Of a stretch of DNA of 64,000 nucleotides, positions 7,360 through 18,992 are shown one piece after another; within the stretch, counting starts at the first letter, position 1, and each line of letters opens with the position of its first letter. The position numbers and the translations under genes were made by a program. This stretch comes from Paenibacillus riograndensis SBR5 (GTDB lineage: Bacteria; Bacillota; Bacilli; Paenibacillales; Paenibacillaceae), in NCBI RefSeq assembly GCF_000981585.1, contig NZ_LN831776.1, positions 4,013,187 through 4,077,186 on the forward strand, in the 5' to 3' direction. The notes beneath the pieces were generated by a model, which had not been told where the DNA came from, searched no databases, and worked only from the letters and a program-made list of their open reading frames with translations.

Positions 7360-8049
7360 ATGAAGCCGATTACAATCTTGATTGCGGATGATGAAGCGGA
7401 GATCGCTGAGCTCATTGCCATACACCTGGAGAGGGAGGGCTATCATACGGTCAAGGTTTCGAACGGGAGAGCCGCTATGCAGGCCGTGCAATCCCAACCG
7501 GTAGATCTGGCCATACTGGATATCATGATGCCCGAGCTGGACGGTCATGAGGTCACCCGCCAGATCCGCGAGCAGTACCGGATGCCAATTATTTTTTTGA
7601 GTGCCAAGGCTACGGATCTGGATAAAATAACCGGCCTGGTCCTTGGAGCGGATGATTATATGACCAAGCCGTTTAACCCGATGGAGCTGGTGGCCCGGGT
7701 TAAAGCCCAGCTTCGCCGGGCCCTGCAGCTTAATCAGCCGGCTGAAGACGCGCACGCTGTGCTGCAGATTGGCGGTCTGATCATTGATCCGGATAAACGC
7801 ACCGTCGCAATCTACGGGCAGACGGTGGAGCTCACACCAAAGGAATTTGACATACTGCAGCTGCTGGCCAGCCACCCGAACAAGGTATTCAGTGCAGAAA
7901 ATATCTTTGAACAGGTATGGGGCGAGTCTTATTATGACAGCGGCAATACCGTAATGGTCCATATCCGCACCCTCCGCAAAAAGCTTAGCGAGGACCCCAA
8001 AAAGTTTGTCAAAACCGTCTGGGGCGTAGGATATACGTTCAATGGTTAG
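7360..8049 (+). CDS. OmpR-family response regulator, VanR-like
   Basis: The 229-residue protein has a receiver domain with the acidic pair DDE near residue 10, phosphoacceptor D in LAILDIMMPELDG, and Lys in MTKPFNP. A C-terminal winged helix is typical of OmpR/PhoB regulators (VELTPKEFDILQLLASHPNK, NTVMVHIRTLRKKL, KTVWGVGYTF). The sequence style is that of VanR-type regulators of cell-wall genes. It overlaps the start of the sensor kinase by 8 bp, and the downstream genes encode VanY- and VanZ-like proteins, which are the likely targets. The start codon at 7360 follows AGGAGGC. Function as a cell-wall stress regulator is inferred from family and context. Confidence 0.85.
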   Translation: MKPITILIADDEAEIAELIAIHLEREGYHTVKVSNGRAAMQAVQSQPVDLAILDIMMPELDGHEVTRQIREQYRMPIIFLSAKATDLDKITGLVLGADDYMTKPFNPMELVARVKAQLRRALQLNQPAEDAHAVLQIGGLIIDPDKRTVAIYGQTVELTPKEFDILQLLASHPNKVFSAENIFEQVWGESYYDSGNTVMVHIRTLRKKLSEDPKKFVKTVWGVGYTFNG

Positions 8050-9136
8050 ATACAAGCGCAGTTTCCGCACAAGTATGCTGATGCTGTTCGGGCTCAGTAT
8101 GCTGATCTCCGGTCTCCTTACTTATCTGGTTTATAAAGGGCTCCAGTTCTATTACCATGAAAAGGTTCTGGCAGAGGATGATATTGCCCGCTTGCGGGCT
8201 ATCATCTATAGGATTGGGGATGTTAACTTTTTTTTAATTCTGTTCGTGCCGCTGGCGATCTTCTTTTTTTTCTTGCTGACCAAGCGCTACGCCGCCTATT
8301 TTGACACCATTTCCTCGGGTATTCACAATCTCGCCAACGGTGAGTTTAGCTCCAGGGTGGAGATCACCTCTCACGACGAGTTTCAGGTTATTGCTGAAGA
8401 CATCAACCGGGCGAGCGAGCAGCTGCAAAAAGCTGTGGAGCGGGGGGATTTTGCCGAGAGCAGCAAGGATCAGCTGGTGTTGAATCTGGCACATGATATC
8501 CGGACGCCGCTGACGTCGGTGCTGGGTTATCTGGACTACATTCTGAATCATACAGATCTGACGGCGGAGCAGGTTAAGCATTACACCATGATCGCGTACA
8601 CCAAATCGCAGCGGCTGGAGAAGCTGATTGAAGAGCTGTTCGAGATTACAAGAGTCAACTATGGAATGCTTGCAGTGGTCAAGGCGCCGATCGATCTCAG
8701 CGAGCTGCTGTTCCAGCTTAATGAAGAGCTTTATCCCCTTTTCGAAAAAAACAAGCTAACCTCCAGGCTGCAGATTACGCCCCAGATGGTCATACCTGCG
8801 GATGGGGAGCTGCTTGCCCGCGTCTTTGAGAATCTTTTGACGAATGCAGCGCGGTATGGCAGGGATGGTCAATTTGTGGATATACACTGCAGGCACGAGG
8901 GGGGCAGCGCGGTGGTCCAGATTATTAATTATGGAAATTTCATACCTGCGGAAGAGCTGCCCTTCCTCTTTGATATGTTCTATACAGGAGACCGGGCACG
9001 CACCTCGGATGCGAACAGCACCGGACTTGGGCTTTTTATCGCCAAAAATATCGTTGAGCAGCATGGCGGCACCATCTCTGCAGAGAGCAGTGTAACCCGG
9101 ACCTTATTCGAAGTGCGCCTGCCGATTCAAGCCTGA
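8042..9136 (+). CDS. Sensor histidine kinase, VanS-like
   Basis: A 364-residue membrane kinase. Two helices (SMLMLFGLSMLISGLLTYL and FFLILFVPLAIFFFFLL) flank a short extracellular loop of roughly 35 residues, as in VanS. A HAMP-like segment, the H-box LAHDIRTPLTSVLGYLDY and the ATPase lobe (FENLLTNAARYG, GLGLFIAKNIVEQHGG) follow. It phosphorylates the regulator encoded immediately upstream, with which it overlaps by 8 bp. The small loop leaves little room for a folded sensor domain, so the signal is probably read within or next to the membrane. The short reading-frame overlap suggests translational coupling. Confidence 0.85.
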   Translation: MVRYKRSFRTSMLMLFGLSMLISGLLTYLVYKGLQFYYHEKVLAEDDIARLRAIIYRIGDVNFFLILFVPLAIFFFFLLTKRYAAYFDTISSGIHNLANGEFSSRVEITSHDEFQVIAEDINRASEQLQKAVERGDFAESSKDQLVLNLAHDIRTPLTSVLGYLDYILNHTDLTAEQVKHYTMIAYTKSQRLEKLIEELFEITRVNYGMLAVVKAPIDLSELLFQLNEELYPLFEKNKLTSRLQITPQMVIPADGELLARVFENLLTNAARYGRDGQFVDIHCRHEGGSAVVQIINYGNFIPAEELPFLFDMFYTGDRARTSDANSTGLGLFIAKNIVEQHGGTISAESSVTRTLFEVRLPIQA

Positions 9137-9245
9137 AATCAGACAGAACTAATGAAATTTAAGGAAAATTTAATTTTTTGGCCACTTTGTATTTAAGTTT
9201 TTCCCTGTATTCTGTTGAAACAACGATAAAAGGGAGATGCTTGCA

Positions 9246-10124
9246 TTGAAGAAGTGGCTTTTTTTGTGCATTGTTTTGCTGGTCATCGCGTTCAAAATCT
9301 TTCAAAAAGAAGTGCTGCCGGCCAAGAATCCGACAATTATAGAGCATACGGCTGAAATATCTGCTTCTGGAGAAGACACAGCAACCATACATATAGACAA
9401 AGAACAAATCTACAAAGGAGACCTCATTCTCGTTAACAAAGAGTATCCTGTACATAAGAAAGGGGTTGCCACGGATATCCTTGAGCTATCCCGTCATGAT
9501 GAGCTGACACAGGGGTTTGAATTGCTTGACCGTTCCATCGAGCTGTCGAAGAGGGTAACCGAACGGTTCTCGGAGCTGACCGCAGCGGCCGCTAAGGATG
9601 GTGCAGAGAATTTCCGCATTAGCAGCGGGTACAGGGATCAAGAGGAGCAGGGCAGGCTCTACAAAGAAAAAGGAGCGGATTACGCGCTGCCCGCCGGTTA
9701 CAGTGAACACAACACAGGCCTGTCGCTGGACATTGGCTCTTCGCTTGGAGAAATCAAGGGTTCACCGGAAGGGAAATGGCTCCGGGCTAACGCTTGGAAC
9801 TATGGGTTTATTCTCAGGTACCCCGAAGACAAGACGAATATTACGGGAATTAAATACGAGGCCTGGCATTTCCGCTATGTCGGTCTGCCGCATAGTCTGG
9901 TCATGAAGGAGAAGAACATGGTGCTGGAAGAATATCTTGCCGATCTGAAACAACGGAAGCGCCAGCAGATTACGGTCGCGGACCGCAAATATCTCATGCT
10001 CTATGTACCGGCATCCCAATTGGGCAGTGTTCATGTGCCTGCCGGCCATCCTTATACAGTATCAGGAAACAACAGCGATGGGGTCATTGTCACAGTGGAG
10101 CTCAGCAAGTGGGGCACACCATGA
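9246..10124 (+). CDS. VanY-like D-alanyl-D-alanine carboxypeptidase (M15)
   Basis: A membrane-anchored or secreted zinc peptidase that trims the terminal D-Ala of peptidoglycan stem peptides. After an N-terminal hydrophobic segment (WLFLCIVLLVIAF), the M15B domain shows the SGYRDQEEQGRLY block and zinc motifs SEHNTGLSLD and EAWHFRYVG, with all ligands intact. About 290 residues is normal for VanY-type enzymes. The ATG at 9237 is directly adjacent to AGGGAG and so badly spaced; a TTG at 9246, giving an MKKWLF start, has 9 nt spacing and is preferred. A roughly 110-nt gap separates it from the sensor kinase, so it may have its own regulated promoter. Its stop overlaps the vanZ-like start. Without vanHAX, true vancomycin resistance is not implied. 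Confidence 0.85.
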   Translation: MKKWLFLCIVLLVIAFKIFQKEVLPAKNPTIIEHTAEISASGEDTATIHIDKEQIYKGDLILVNKEYPVHKKGVATDILELSRHDELTQGFELLDRSIELSKRVTERFSELTAAAAKDGAENFRISSGYRDQEEQGRLYKEKGADYALPAGYSEHNTGLSLDIGSSLGEIKGSPEGKWLRANAWNYGFILRYPEDKTNITGIKYEAWHFRYVGLPHSLVMKEKNMVLEEYLADLKQRKRQQITVADRKYLMLYVPASQLGSVHVPAGHPYTVSGNNSDGVIVTVELSKWGTP

Positions 10125-10633
10125 AGAGGCTGGACCGGAAGCTTGTGATATTGGGGGCTGCCGTATATTTGTATGTGCTGATCAAAATCATCTTGTTCAA
10201 GTATGCGCCGGTGGATATTGCTTTCCTCTGGCGTCAGTTGCATAGTGTGCTGGAACATCCTGCAAGGATTCGGTACGGGTTGGCGTTTGCCAACTTTACT
10301 CCTTTTGTCTCAATCAGCCGGAATTTGCATCAGCTCTCCAATCCGCATGATTTCGTCAATCTGTTTGGAAATATTGCGCTGTTTGTTCCCCTGGGGATAT
10401 TCATCCGGCTGTTAGCCAAAGGAGGCTTATTCACAGCTCTTGTACTTTCATTCGGAATAAGCTTTTCTCTGGAAGGCACACAGCTTCTCTTGTCCATGGG
10501 CAGTTTTGATGTCGATGACCTTATATTGAATGTGTTTGGAGGTCTGTTAGGATATATCATTTGCCTGAAAAACCCCCGGAAGCATGGGAAAACGCAATTG
10601 CAGCAGCAGGTTTTAACTGAAAAGACCAGTTGA
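10121..10633 (+). CDS. VanZ-family membrane protein
   Basis: A 170-residue protein with about four membrane helices (LVILGAAVYLYVLIKIIL, LFGNIALFVPLGIFIRLL, LFTALVLSFGISFSLEGTQL, LILNVFGGLLGYIICL). The VanZ signature FVNLFGNIALFVPLG and the acidic motif SFSLEGTQLLLSMGSFDVDD are both present. VanZ proteins are linked to teicoplanin and lipoglycopeptide tolerance by an unsettled mechanism. The longer frame starts with GTG at 10109, but the ATG at 10121 forms an ATGA overlap with the vanY-like stop and was chosen. It ends the vanRS-Y-Z module and is followed by a strong terminator. Confidence 0.85.
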   Translation: MKRLDRKLVILGAAVYLYVLIKIILFKYAPVDIAFLWRQLHSVLEHPARIRYGLAFANFTPFVSISRNLHQLSNPHDFVNLFGNIALFVPLGIFIRLLAKGGLFTALVLSFGISFSLEGTQLLLSMGSFDVDDLILNVFGGLLGYIICLKNPRKHGKTQLQQQVLTEKTS

Positions 10634-10670
10634 GGCAGATCGTAAGTTCCATCTTAGTGTGAAAATAAAA

Positions 10671-10712
10671 GGTCCGGCACCGCCCCGTTATGGCGGTTGC
10701 CGGACTCTTTTC
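10671..10712 (+). terminator. Intrinsic terminator after the vanZ-like gene
   Basis: A GC-rich stem, GTCCGGCACCGCC against GGCGGTTGCCGGAC (one bulge), is followed by TCTTTT. The preceding AAAATAAAA makes it potentially active for the convergent SDR gene as well. Confidence 0.85.
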
Positions 10713-10730
10713 CGTTAGGGAAGCTGGCGG

Positions 10731-11489
10731 TCAATAGGCGGTCCAGCCGCCGTCTGCGGTGACTACCACGCCATTGATAAAGCCCGCCTCATCTGAGGCG
10801 AGAAAAAGCGCAAGCTGTGCGACCTCTCCAGGCTGGCCCATCCTCGGATTAATTGCCATTCCCGGTTGGGTCCGGCCCATTCCGAACTCATTAATATGGG
10901 TCATGCTGGAGCCGATATTGGTTTCGACGCCACCTGGAGCAATCGCGTTGCAGCGGATGCCCGATTTTGCATACATATACCCTGTATTCTTCGTGAATCC
11001 GACAACGGCATGCTTTGAGGCGGTATAAGCAGCACCTGCACGCGCCCCGAACAAACCTCCTATGGAAGCAACGTTGAGGATCACCCCTTTTTCTTTCGGC
11101 AAAAAGACAGTTAACGCCTTGCGTGTAGCCCGCATCACAGAAGTTGTATTGACTGCAAAGATCCGTTCCCAGTCGGCATCGGCAATATCACCGGCCGGCT
11201 CAAAGTTATCCATGATCCCGGCATTGTTGACGAGTATATCCAAGGTTCCATAGGTTGTAACCGTTGTATCGATTAAATGCTGAATATCTGCTTCGTCAGC
11301 AACATTCGCTTGTATGGCGATTGCTTCTCCGCCGGCGGACTGAATCTCCTGCACAGTTTCATTAGCGGCCTCCAGCTTAATATCGGACACTACTACCTTG
11401 GCACCTTCGCTTGCATAGAGGATCGCTATTGCTTTGCCCATTCCGGAAGCTGCACCGGTGACTACCGCGACCTTATCCCGAAGTCTCAT
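10731..11489 (-). CDS. SDR-family NAD(P)-dependent oxidoreductase
   Basis: A 252-residue classical short-chain dehydrogenase. The cofactor motif is TGAASGMG, followed by NNAG, the catalytic Ser in VASIGG and the YTASK active-site Tyr/Lys. It ends in the usual SDEAGFINGVVVTADGGWTAY. Such enzymes reduce or oxidise sugars, alcohols or ketones; the substrate cannot be read from sequence. The frame begins upstream at 11540, but the ATG at 11489 has GGAGG seven nt upstream. It diverges from the sedoheptulokinase-like gene, which leaves room for a shared promoter region of about 105 bp. A sugar substrate is possible from that neighbour, but this is a guess. Confidence 0.85.
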   Translation of the reverse strand: MRLRDKVAVVTGAASGMGKAIAILYASEGAKVVVSDIKLEAANETVQEIQSAGGEAIAIQANVADEADIQHLIDTTVTTYGTLDILVNNAGIMDNFEPAGDIADADWERIFAVNTTSVMRATRKALTVFLPKEKGVILNVASIGGLFGARAGAAYTASKHAVVGFTKNTGYMYAKSGIRCNAIAPGGVETNIGSSMTHINEFGMGRTQPGMAINPRMGQPGEVAQLALFLASDEAGFINGVVVTADGGWTAY

Positions 11490-11594
11490 TGTATTTCCTC
11501 CAATTGTATAATAAGGTTTGTTAGCTATGCCTAGTATCATGGATTGTGCTTTAATTTATGTATAAACGCATCAGATTCGACAGGAGGACAATTT

Positions 11595-12959
11595 GTGAGA
11601 ACGATCGGAATCGATATTGGAACGACCTCGATTACGGGATTGGTATATGATTTGGAAGAACGAAAGGTTCTGCACCGGATTACAACAGAGAATTCGGCGC
11701 AGCTTTCCGGCAGCGGAAAAGAATGGGAACGTCTGCAGGACCCTGCCGTTATCCTCCATCTCGTGCAAGGTATTTTTGAGCAACTCATGTTGCGGGAGCC
11801 AAAGGTTCAAGGGATCGGATTCACCGGACAAATGCATGGGATTGTATATACAGATGCCGCAGGAAAACATGTGAGTCCGCTCTATACCTGGCAGGATGGG
11901 AGAGGAAGTATGCCTTATGACGAATTTCTCACCCATGCGGAGAAGCTGAGTAAGGATACCGGTTATCCGGTTGCTCCCGGCTACGGGCTGGCCACTCATT
12001 TTTATAATCTGGGACATGGGCTTGTTCCCATCGAAGCCGTCAGCTTATGCACCATCGCCGATTATGCCGCCATGAGATTGGCAGAAAGTGCTGATCCCGT
12101 GATTGATTCCACGCAAGCTGCCGGACTGGGATGCTACAGCATCCCAAATGGTGTTTTTGACCTGGAGGCCATTGACCGGTCAGGCATCGGTACAGAGCTG
12201 CTGCCCCGGGTGGTTCAGGCTGGAACGCTTGTGGGATTAACCCGGCAAGGTGTCCCGGTATACACTTCACTTGGAGACAATCAGGCAAGCTTTCTCGGCA
12301 GTGTCCCCTGTCCTGAGGAAACGCTGCTGCTGAACATTGGGACCGGAAGTCAATTGTCGGCCATGCTGGCCGGTTCGACCGGCAGTATAGAGGGATTGGA
12401 AGCACGGCCTTATCCCGGAGGCGGGGTCCTAATGGTTGGAGCCGCACTCAGCGGAGGGAAATCCTATGCGCTTCTGGAGAAGTTCTATCGGCAAGTCATC
12501 GAAGCCTATACGGGACAACCCCAAGAAGAGGTGTACCCTTTATTGAACAAATTATTGGGTGATGGACCGCTCGCAACAGGCGGCCTCACAGTGAACCCGC
12601 AGTTTCTGGGTACACGGCTGAACCCGGAAGCACGGGGGAGCGTGGAGGGGATCACGTTGGACAATTTCACTCCAGGCCTGGTGGCCCATGCTTTTCTCCA
12701 AGGCATTACGGATGAGCTGTATGCCTTTTATAGATCTATAGAGCAGATTGGTTCCGAGGTACAATGGACCCGGCTCATTGGTTCCGGCAACGCGCTGCGC
12801 GCAAATCCGGCGCTGCGCTCGAAAGTGGAAGCGCGGTTCGGACTGCCCCTTACCTTGAGCGCTGCTCCGGAAGAAGCTGCAGTCGGAGCAGCATTGCGCG
12901 CCGCTGTTGGCGCTGGAGGCATTCCAAGCTATCGGGAAGCCGGGCAGTACCTGGGATGA
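11595..12959 (+). CDS. FGGY-family carbohydrate kinase, sedoheptulokinase-like
   Basis: The 454-residue protein has the two actin-like domains of FGGY sugar kinases. The N-terminal nucleotide loop is IGIDIGTTSITGLVYD. GFTGQMHGIVY and TWQDGRG form the sugar site. The second domain has LLNIGTGSQLSAML, and a C-terminal adenosine motif is RLIGSGNALRANPALR. The Q-M-H-G-I pattern and overall arrangement resemble sedoheptulokinases, which make sedoheptulose 7-phosphate for the pentose phosphate pathway; other heptose or ketose sugars remain possible. The start is GTG 11595, preceded by AGGAGG with 7 nt spacing; the upstream ATG at 11544 has none. No sugar transporter is adjacent. Confidence 0.7.
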   Translation: MRTIGIDIGTTSITGLVYDLEERKVLHRITTENSAQLSGSGKEWERLQDPAVILHLVQGIFEQLMLREPKVQGIGFTGQMHGIVYTDAAGKHVSPLYTWQDGRGSMPYDEFLTHAEKLSKDTGYPVAPGYGLATHFYNLGHGLVPIEAVSLCTIADYAAMRLAESADPVIDSTQAAGLGCYSIPNGVFDLEAIDRSGIGTELLPRVVQAGTLVGLTRQGVPVYTSLGDNQASFLGSVPCPEETLLLNIGTGSQLSAMLAGSTGSIEGLEARPYPGGGVLMVGAALSGGKSYALLEKFYRQVIEAYTGQPQEEVYPLLNKLLGDGPLATGGLTVNPQFLGTRLNPEARGSVEGITLDNFTPGLVAHAFLQGITDELYAFYRSIEQIGSEVQWTRLIGSGNALRANPALRSKVEARFGLPLTLSAAPEEAAVGAALRAAVGAGGIPSYREAGQYLG

Positions 12960-12990
12960 AGGGCAGTGCAGTTGACTCAGCAGCTACAGA

Positions 12991-13626
12991 TCAGAACATC
13001 TGCGGAAATTGCTTAATAATCGCCGTGCTAATCATATCGGCCATAACCAAGGCGCCTTTTTCAATAGCGTCATAGAGCTGCACACTTTGCTTGTAATCCT
13101 TTTGGAGCAGAGTCACGGCTTCCGCTTTGGTTAATGCCAGATGCTGATAGAACATTTTTCTGAAATCCTCTTTGGGCAGATACGGATTGAGGCGGCTGAG
13201 AAATTCCACAATCTGATCGCCGTTCGCATACCATTTCTTCTCGGTAGCGGCGGCTGCCGCTTGGTCTCCGGCTTTTGCGGTTTTAACCAGATCAGCTGCA
13301 ATGACTAAATGCTCTTTAATAAGCTGGCCGTAAGCATCGCCTGCTGCTGCTCCATAGAAGGGCTTGAGGGCATCGCCCATATCCGGTCCGTTCTGCAGCA
13401 GACGGGCCACAGTAACCTCAGTGTCAGGCAAGTCAAAAACAATACTGCGGATAACCATACGGGTCCAGGCCACATGCTGCTCCCATAGTGTTCTCATGTG
13501 GAGTATCAGGTTCACCTGCGCTCTGCTAAAGCATTCCGGCGCTGCTCCCGCATATACCGGCATGGACGGGTGCATGGCATTAGGGCTTCCCTGTGCGGGG
13601 GAGTAGGGCCGCCAATAATACTGCAT
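12991..13626 (-). CDS. Conserved hypothetical helical protein
   Basis: A 211-residue protein that I cannot assign to a characterised family. The N-terminus is rich in Pro, Tyr and Trp (MQYYWRPYSPAQGSPN). The rest is predicted helical, with repeated amphipathic stretches (AQVNLILHMRTLWEQHVAWT, LIKEHLVIAADLVKTAKAG, FYQHLALTKAEAVTLLQKDY) that suggest a four-helix bundle. There is no signal peptide or membrane segment. The ATG at 13626 has AGGAGG 8 nt upstream and replaces an earlier unlikely start at 13746. It is convergent with the kinase gene and downstream of lacZ on the same strand, separated from lacZ by a terminator-like hairpin. Confidence 0.7.
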   Translation of the reverse strand: MQYYWRPYSPAQGSPNAMHPSMPVYAGAAPECFSRAQVNLILHMRTLWEQHVAWTRMVIRSIVFDLPDTEVTVARLLQNGPDMGDALKPFYGAAAGDAYGQLIKEHLVIAADLVKTAKAGDQAAAAATEKKWYANGDQIVEFLSRLNPYLPKEDFRKMFYQHLALTKAEAVTLLQKDYKQSVQLYDAIEKGALVMADMISTAIIKQFPQMF

Positions 13627-13693
13627 AAAAAATTCCTCCTTAGTTCCTGTATACCCCATCTTATGGTACATCCGCCCAGGTGGTTCTTCGGAA

Positions 13694-13738
13694 ATCAAAA
13701 GGCACGCTTCTCTTCCTCGTGAAGGGAAACGCGCCTTG
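13694..13738 (-). terminator. Probable terminator of the lacZ transcript
   Basis: On the minus strand AAGGCGCGTTTC pairs with GAGAAGCGTGCCTT around a short loop, and TTTTGATT follows. The stem is imperfect and the T-tract short. Confidence 0.5.
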
Positions 13739-13764
13739 TTCAACACATTATAGAAGTATAAAGA

Positions 13765-16899
<3,135 letters not shown>

Positions 16900-16994
16900 T
16901 TATATTATTATATTCATATTATAAGAGGGCCACTCATCAAGGGATATAGAAGAATATTCGCTTGTATATCACAATATGAAACAGGAGAATGGAC

Positions 16995-17819
16995 ATGGAG
17001 AGCACACTGATTTTCTGCGAGACCGAAGAAATGGCGGCCTTGCCGCTGTATGCGACTACGATCGGGTTCTGGGAGCATCAGCCGGAAATGGAGCGGCCCG
17101 CAGGGTTCCCGGACTATCAGCTGCATCAGGTTCTTGAGGGCAAAGGAGAACTGTTCTTGAAGGACAAACATTACATTGTGGAGCCGGGGGATGTCTTTTT
17201 TCTTTTTCCGCATGTTGTCCATGCCTATGCGCCGATCAGCGCAGCCTGGAAGCTGTCCTGGGTTTCTTTTAATGGAAGGGAGGCGGGAAGCCTGCTGGCG
17301 TATGCCGGAATCCGGGAGTCCGGAACGGGGCGGTTAAGCAGACTCCCGCTGCTGGAGTCTCTGCACAAAATGCTGGAGCTCTCACATGGAAATAGTCTCC
17401 AGATGAATCTGGAGCGTTCCAAGCTGATGTATGCACTGCTGCTGGAGCTCAAAGTTCAGCTGTCGGCACCGGCAGGCGGGCCGGAGGAGCTGGAACGCAT
17501 TAAGCCGGTGCTGCAGCATATCGAAAGCAATCTGCATCGGGCACTTCCGCTCAAAGAATTAGCCGAGGTCGCTTCCATCTCGCCGCAATATCTATGCCGT
17601 CTGTTTCAGCGGACGCTGCACGAACGGCCGGTAACCTATATCAATAAGCAGCGGATCAACCTCAGCAAGCAGCTGATGTTCAGCGGCAGGGAGAAGAGGA
17701 TTTATGAGATCGCAGAGCAGGCGGGGTTTGAGAATACGAGCTATTTCTGCGCCGTCTTCAAACGGGTCACCGGCATGCGGCCGGAGGAGTTCAAGCAGCT
17801 GCATGGGCTGGGGTGCTGA
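16995..17819 (+). CDS. AraC-family regulator, cupin type, probable lacZ activator
   Basis: A 274-residue regulator with an N-terminal cupin sugar-sensing domain (YQLHQVLEGKGELFLKDKHY, then VEPGDVFFLFPHVVHAY). The C-terminal AraC double helix-turn-helix has LPLKELAEVASISPQYLCRL and IYEIAEQAGFENTSYFCAVF, and ends in GMRPEEFKQL. The ATG at 16989 lies only one base after AGGAG; ATG 16995, with 7 nt spacing, is preferred. It is divergent from lacZ, so control of beta-galactoside use is the natural inference. The inducer is unknown. Confidence 0.85.
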   Translation: MESTLIFCETEEMAALPLYATTIGFWEHQPEMERPAGFPDYQLHQVLEGKGELFLKDKHYIVEPGDVFFLFPHVVHAYAPISAAWKLSWVSFNGREAGSLLAYAGIRESGTGRLSRLPLLESLHKMLELSHGNSLQMNLERSKLMYALLLELKVQLSAPAGGPEELERIKPVLQHIESNLHRALPLKELAEVASISPQYLCRLFQRTLHERPVTYINKQRINLSKQLMFSGREKRIYEIAEQAGFENTSYFCAVFKRVTGMRPEEFKQLHGLGC

Positions 17820-18257
17820 TCTTTTGCAGATGCCCCCATTCTCAGACAGCGAGCCCATGAATTGGAGCACCCAGCTTGTCATTGAGGCAGCATATCCGAT
17901 CAGGGAATCAGAAAAGCTGGACAGCCCGGCATTCATAAGCGGCATGGACGAAAAGGCTGAAGACATCAAAGTTTGCGGCGGCTGGCGTAGTTTCATGAGC
18001 AGAGCAGGGGGAGGATGATAATGATCATTATGCTATTGTAAATGCTGGTTTGTAATGTGCTACCGCAAAAACTTCCAGAGGATGGTGAATTATGAATTCC
18101 CCTAGTTTTTTGGCGCTCAACAACGGCAAAAATACCGTTGTTGAGAGCGCACGGGGCGGTTGGCCCGGAAATAACGGCAGAAGTGCCGTTGTTGAGCGCC
18201 CGCAGGGCGGTTCGTTACTTGGAAGCTGGAATACTTCTCTTAACTACCGATGACCGC
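17820..18257. other. Intergenic region with small palindromes, no convincing gene
   Basis: Between the AraC gene and the P-loop kinase gene (both ending here) no frame has a start with a ribosome binding site. The stretch 17820-18018 is open on the + strand in continuation of another frame of the AraC gene and looks coding-like (FSDSEPMNWSTQLVIEA), so a decayed gene end is possible but unproven. The rest holds the palindromic repeats at 18113-18199. Confidence 0.5.
18113..18199. repeat. Two tandem CCGTTGTTGAGCGC palindromes
   Basis: The first unit (18113-18150) is a hairpin of GCGCTCAACAACGG against CCGTTGTTGAGAGCGC. The second (18173-18199) is AACGGCA/TGCCGTT extended by GTTGAGCGC. The shared 3' block CGTTGTTGAG-GCGC shows that they are related. 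A third relative with the AACAACG/CGTTGTT stem is at 41062-41085. They look like dispersed intergenic palindromes. Confidence 0.65.
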
Positions 18258-18848
18258 TTAACGCGAACCATAAATAAACCTCTCAACCGCCTCTGCCGCT
18301 GTCCGGACATCCGGGTCCGAGTTGTCAATTTGCAGGATGTTGTCCGCTGGAAGCGGCCAGGCTATTGTGCGGGTGCCCAATGAAGTGCGGAACGTCTCCC
18401 AATTCTGAAACTTCCAGGCATCGAGCGGCAAATGCCGGCCTTCAATCCGTTCCCGGTACAGCCCGGTGTTGCCCAGACTCACCAGGACAACCTTCACTAC
18501 AATTTCCTCCAGGGTCCGGCCGATCCGGGCCAGCTCACCCCCGATCCAGTCCGGCTCAGCGGCTTCTTTGGTGAATGGCCCCACCACAAACACATCACAG
18601 TCCAGACCCATATTGTCAAGCGCGGCATCCATAGTGATCCTGTAGCCCAAATCGCGGCATAACCTCTTATATTCGGCAGAATCCCGGTCAGCGGGGTCCA
18701 GCCCGTGCATCTGCATAATGACATCCGCAGCAGGCCGGAGCAGGATGTCCATATCCAGGACCGCAGCTTTACGGCGGGACGCAACGGCTTTGGCCAAGGT
18801 CGTTTTGCCGGCCCCCGCCGGTCCCAGGAAAAATACAAGCTGGTTCAT
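18258..18848 (-). CDS. P-loop ATPase/kinase of the AAA_33 type
   Basis: A 196-residue protein with a Walker A motif right at the N-terminus (FFLGPAGAGKTTLAKAVA) and a Walker B-like AAVLDMDILL, as in small zeta-toxin/gluconate-kinase-like phosphotransferases. VDVFVVGPF-type strands (CDVFVVGPFTKEA) and an arginine-rich lid (YRERIEGRHLPLD) follow. These proteins phosphorylate small molecules, nucleotides or antibiotics; no specific substrate can be assigned. No partner antitoxin gene is adjacent, so a toxin role is not supported. The ATG at 18848 has AAGGAGAG upstream. It stands alone between two intergenic regions. Confidence 0.7.
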   Translation of the reverse strand: MNQLVFFLGPAGAGKTTLAKAVASRRKAAVLDMDILLRPAADVIMQMHGLDPADRDSAEYKRLCRDLGYRITMDAALDNMGLDCDVFVVGPFTKEAAEPDWIGGELARIGRTLEEIVVKVVLVSLGNTGLYRERIEGRHLPLDAWKFQNWETFRTSLGTRTIAWPLPADNILQIDNSDPDVRTAAEAVERFIYGSR

Positions 18849-18992
18849 AGGTGTCTCTCCTTAACTGAAAATACTATTACATAATCGTACCATTTTTCAC
18901 CCTGAAAATCTCCTGCCTTTGAATGCAAAGTCACTGACACCCGGCAGATGGAATGCTACCATGCTGATATATACATGCAGGAGGTGGTCCCT

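Noticed and set aside
7333..8070. A 245-codon antisense frame opposite the vanR-like gene
   Set aside because: The + strand encodes an unmistakable response regulator; the antisense frame is a by-product of its codon bias.
7360..10633. Interpretation as a vancomycin-resistance operon
   Set aside because: The ligase and dehydrogenase/dipeptidase genes (vanHAX) are absent from the window, so D-Ala-D-Lac synthesis cannot be inferred.
17704..18018. A + strand frame running past the AraC stop
   Set aside because: Its first part is a shadow of the AraC gene. The last 65 codons look faintly coding but have no start or homology I can name.
18258..18848. Interpretation of the P-loop protein as a zeta-type toxin
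   Set aside because: No antitoxin gene precedes it and the sequence is not close to characterised zeta toxins.
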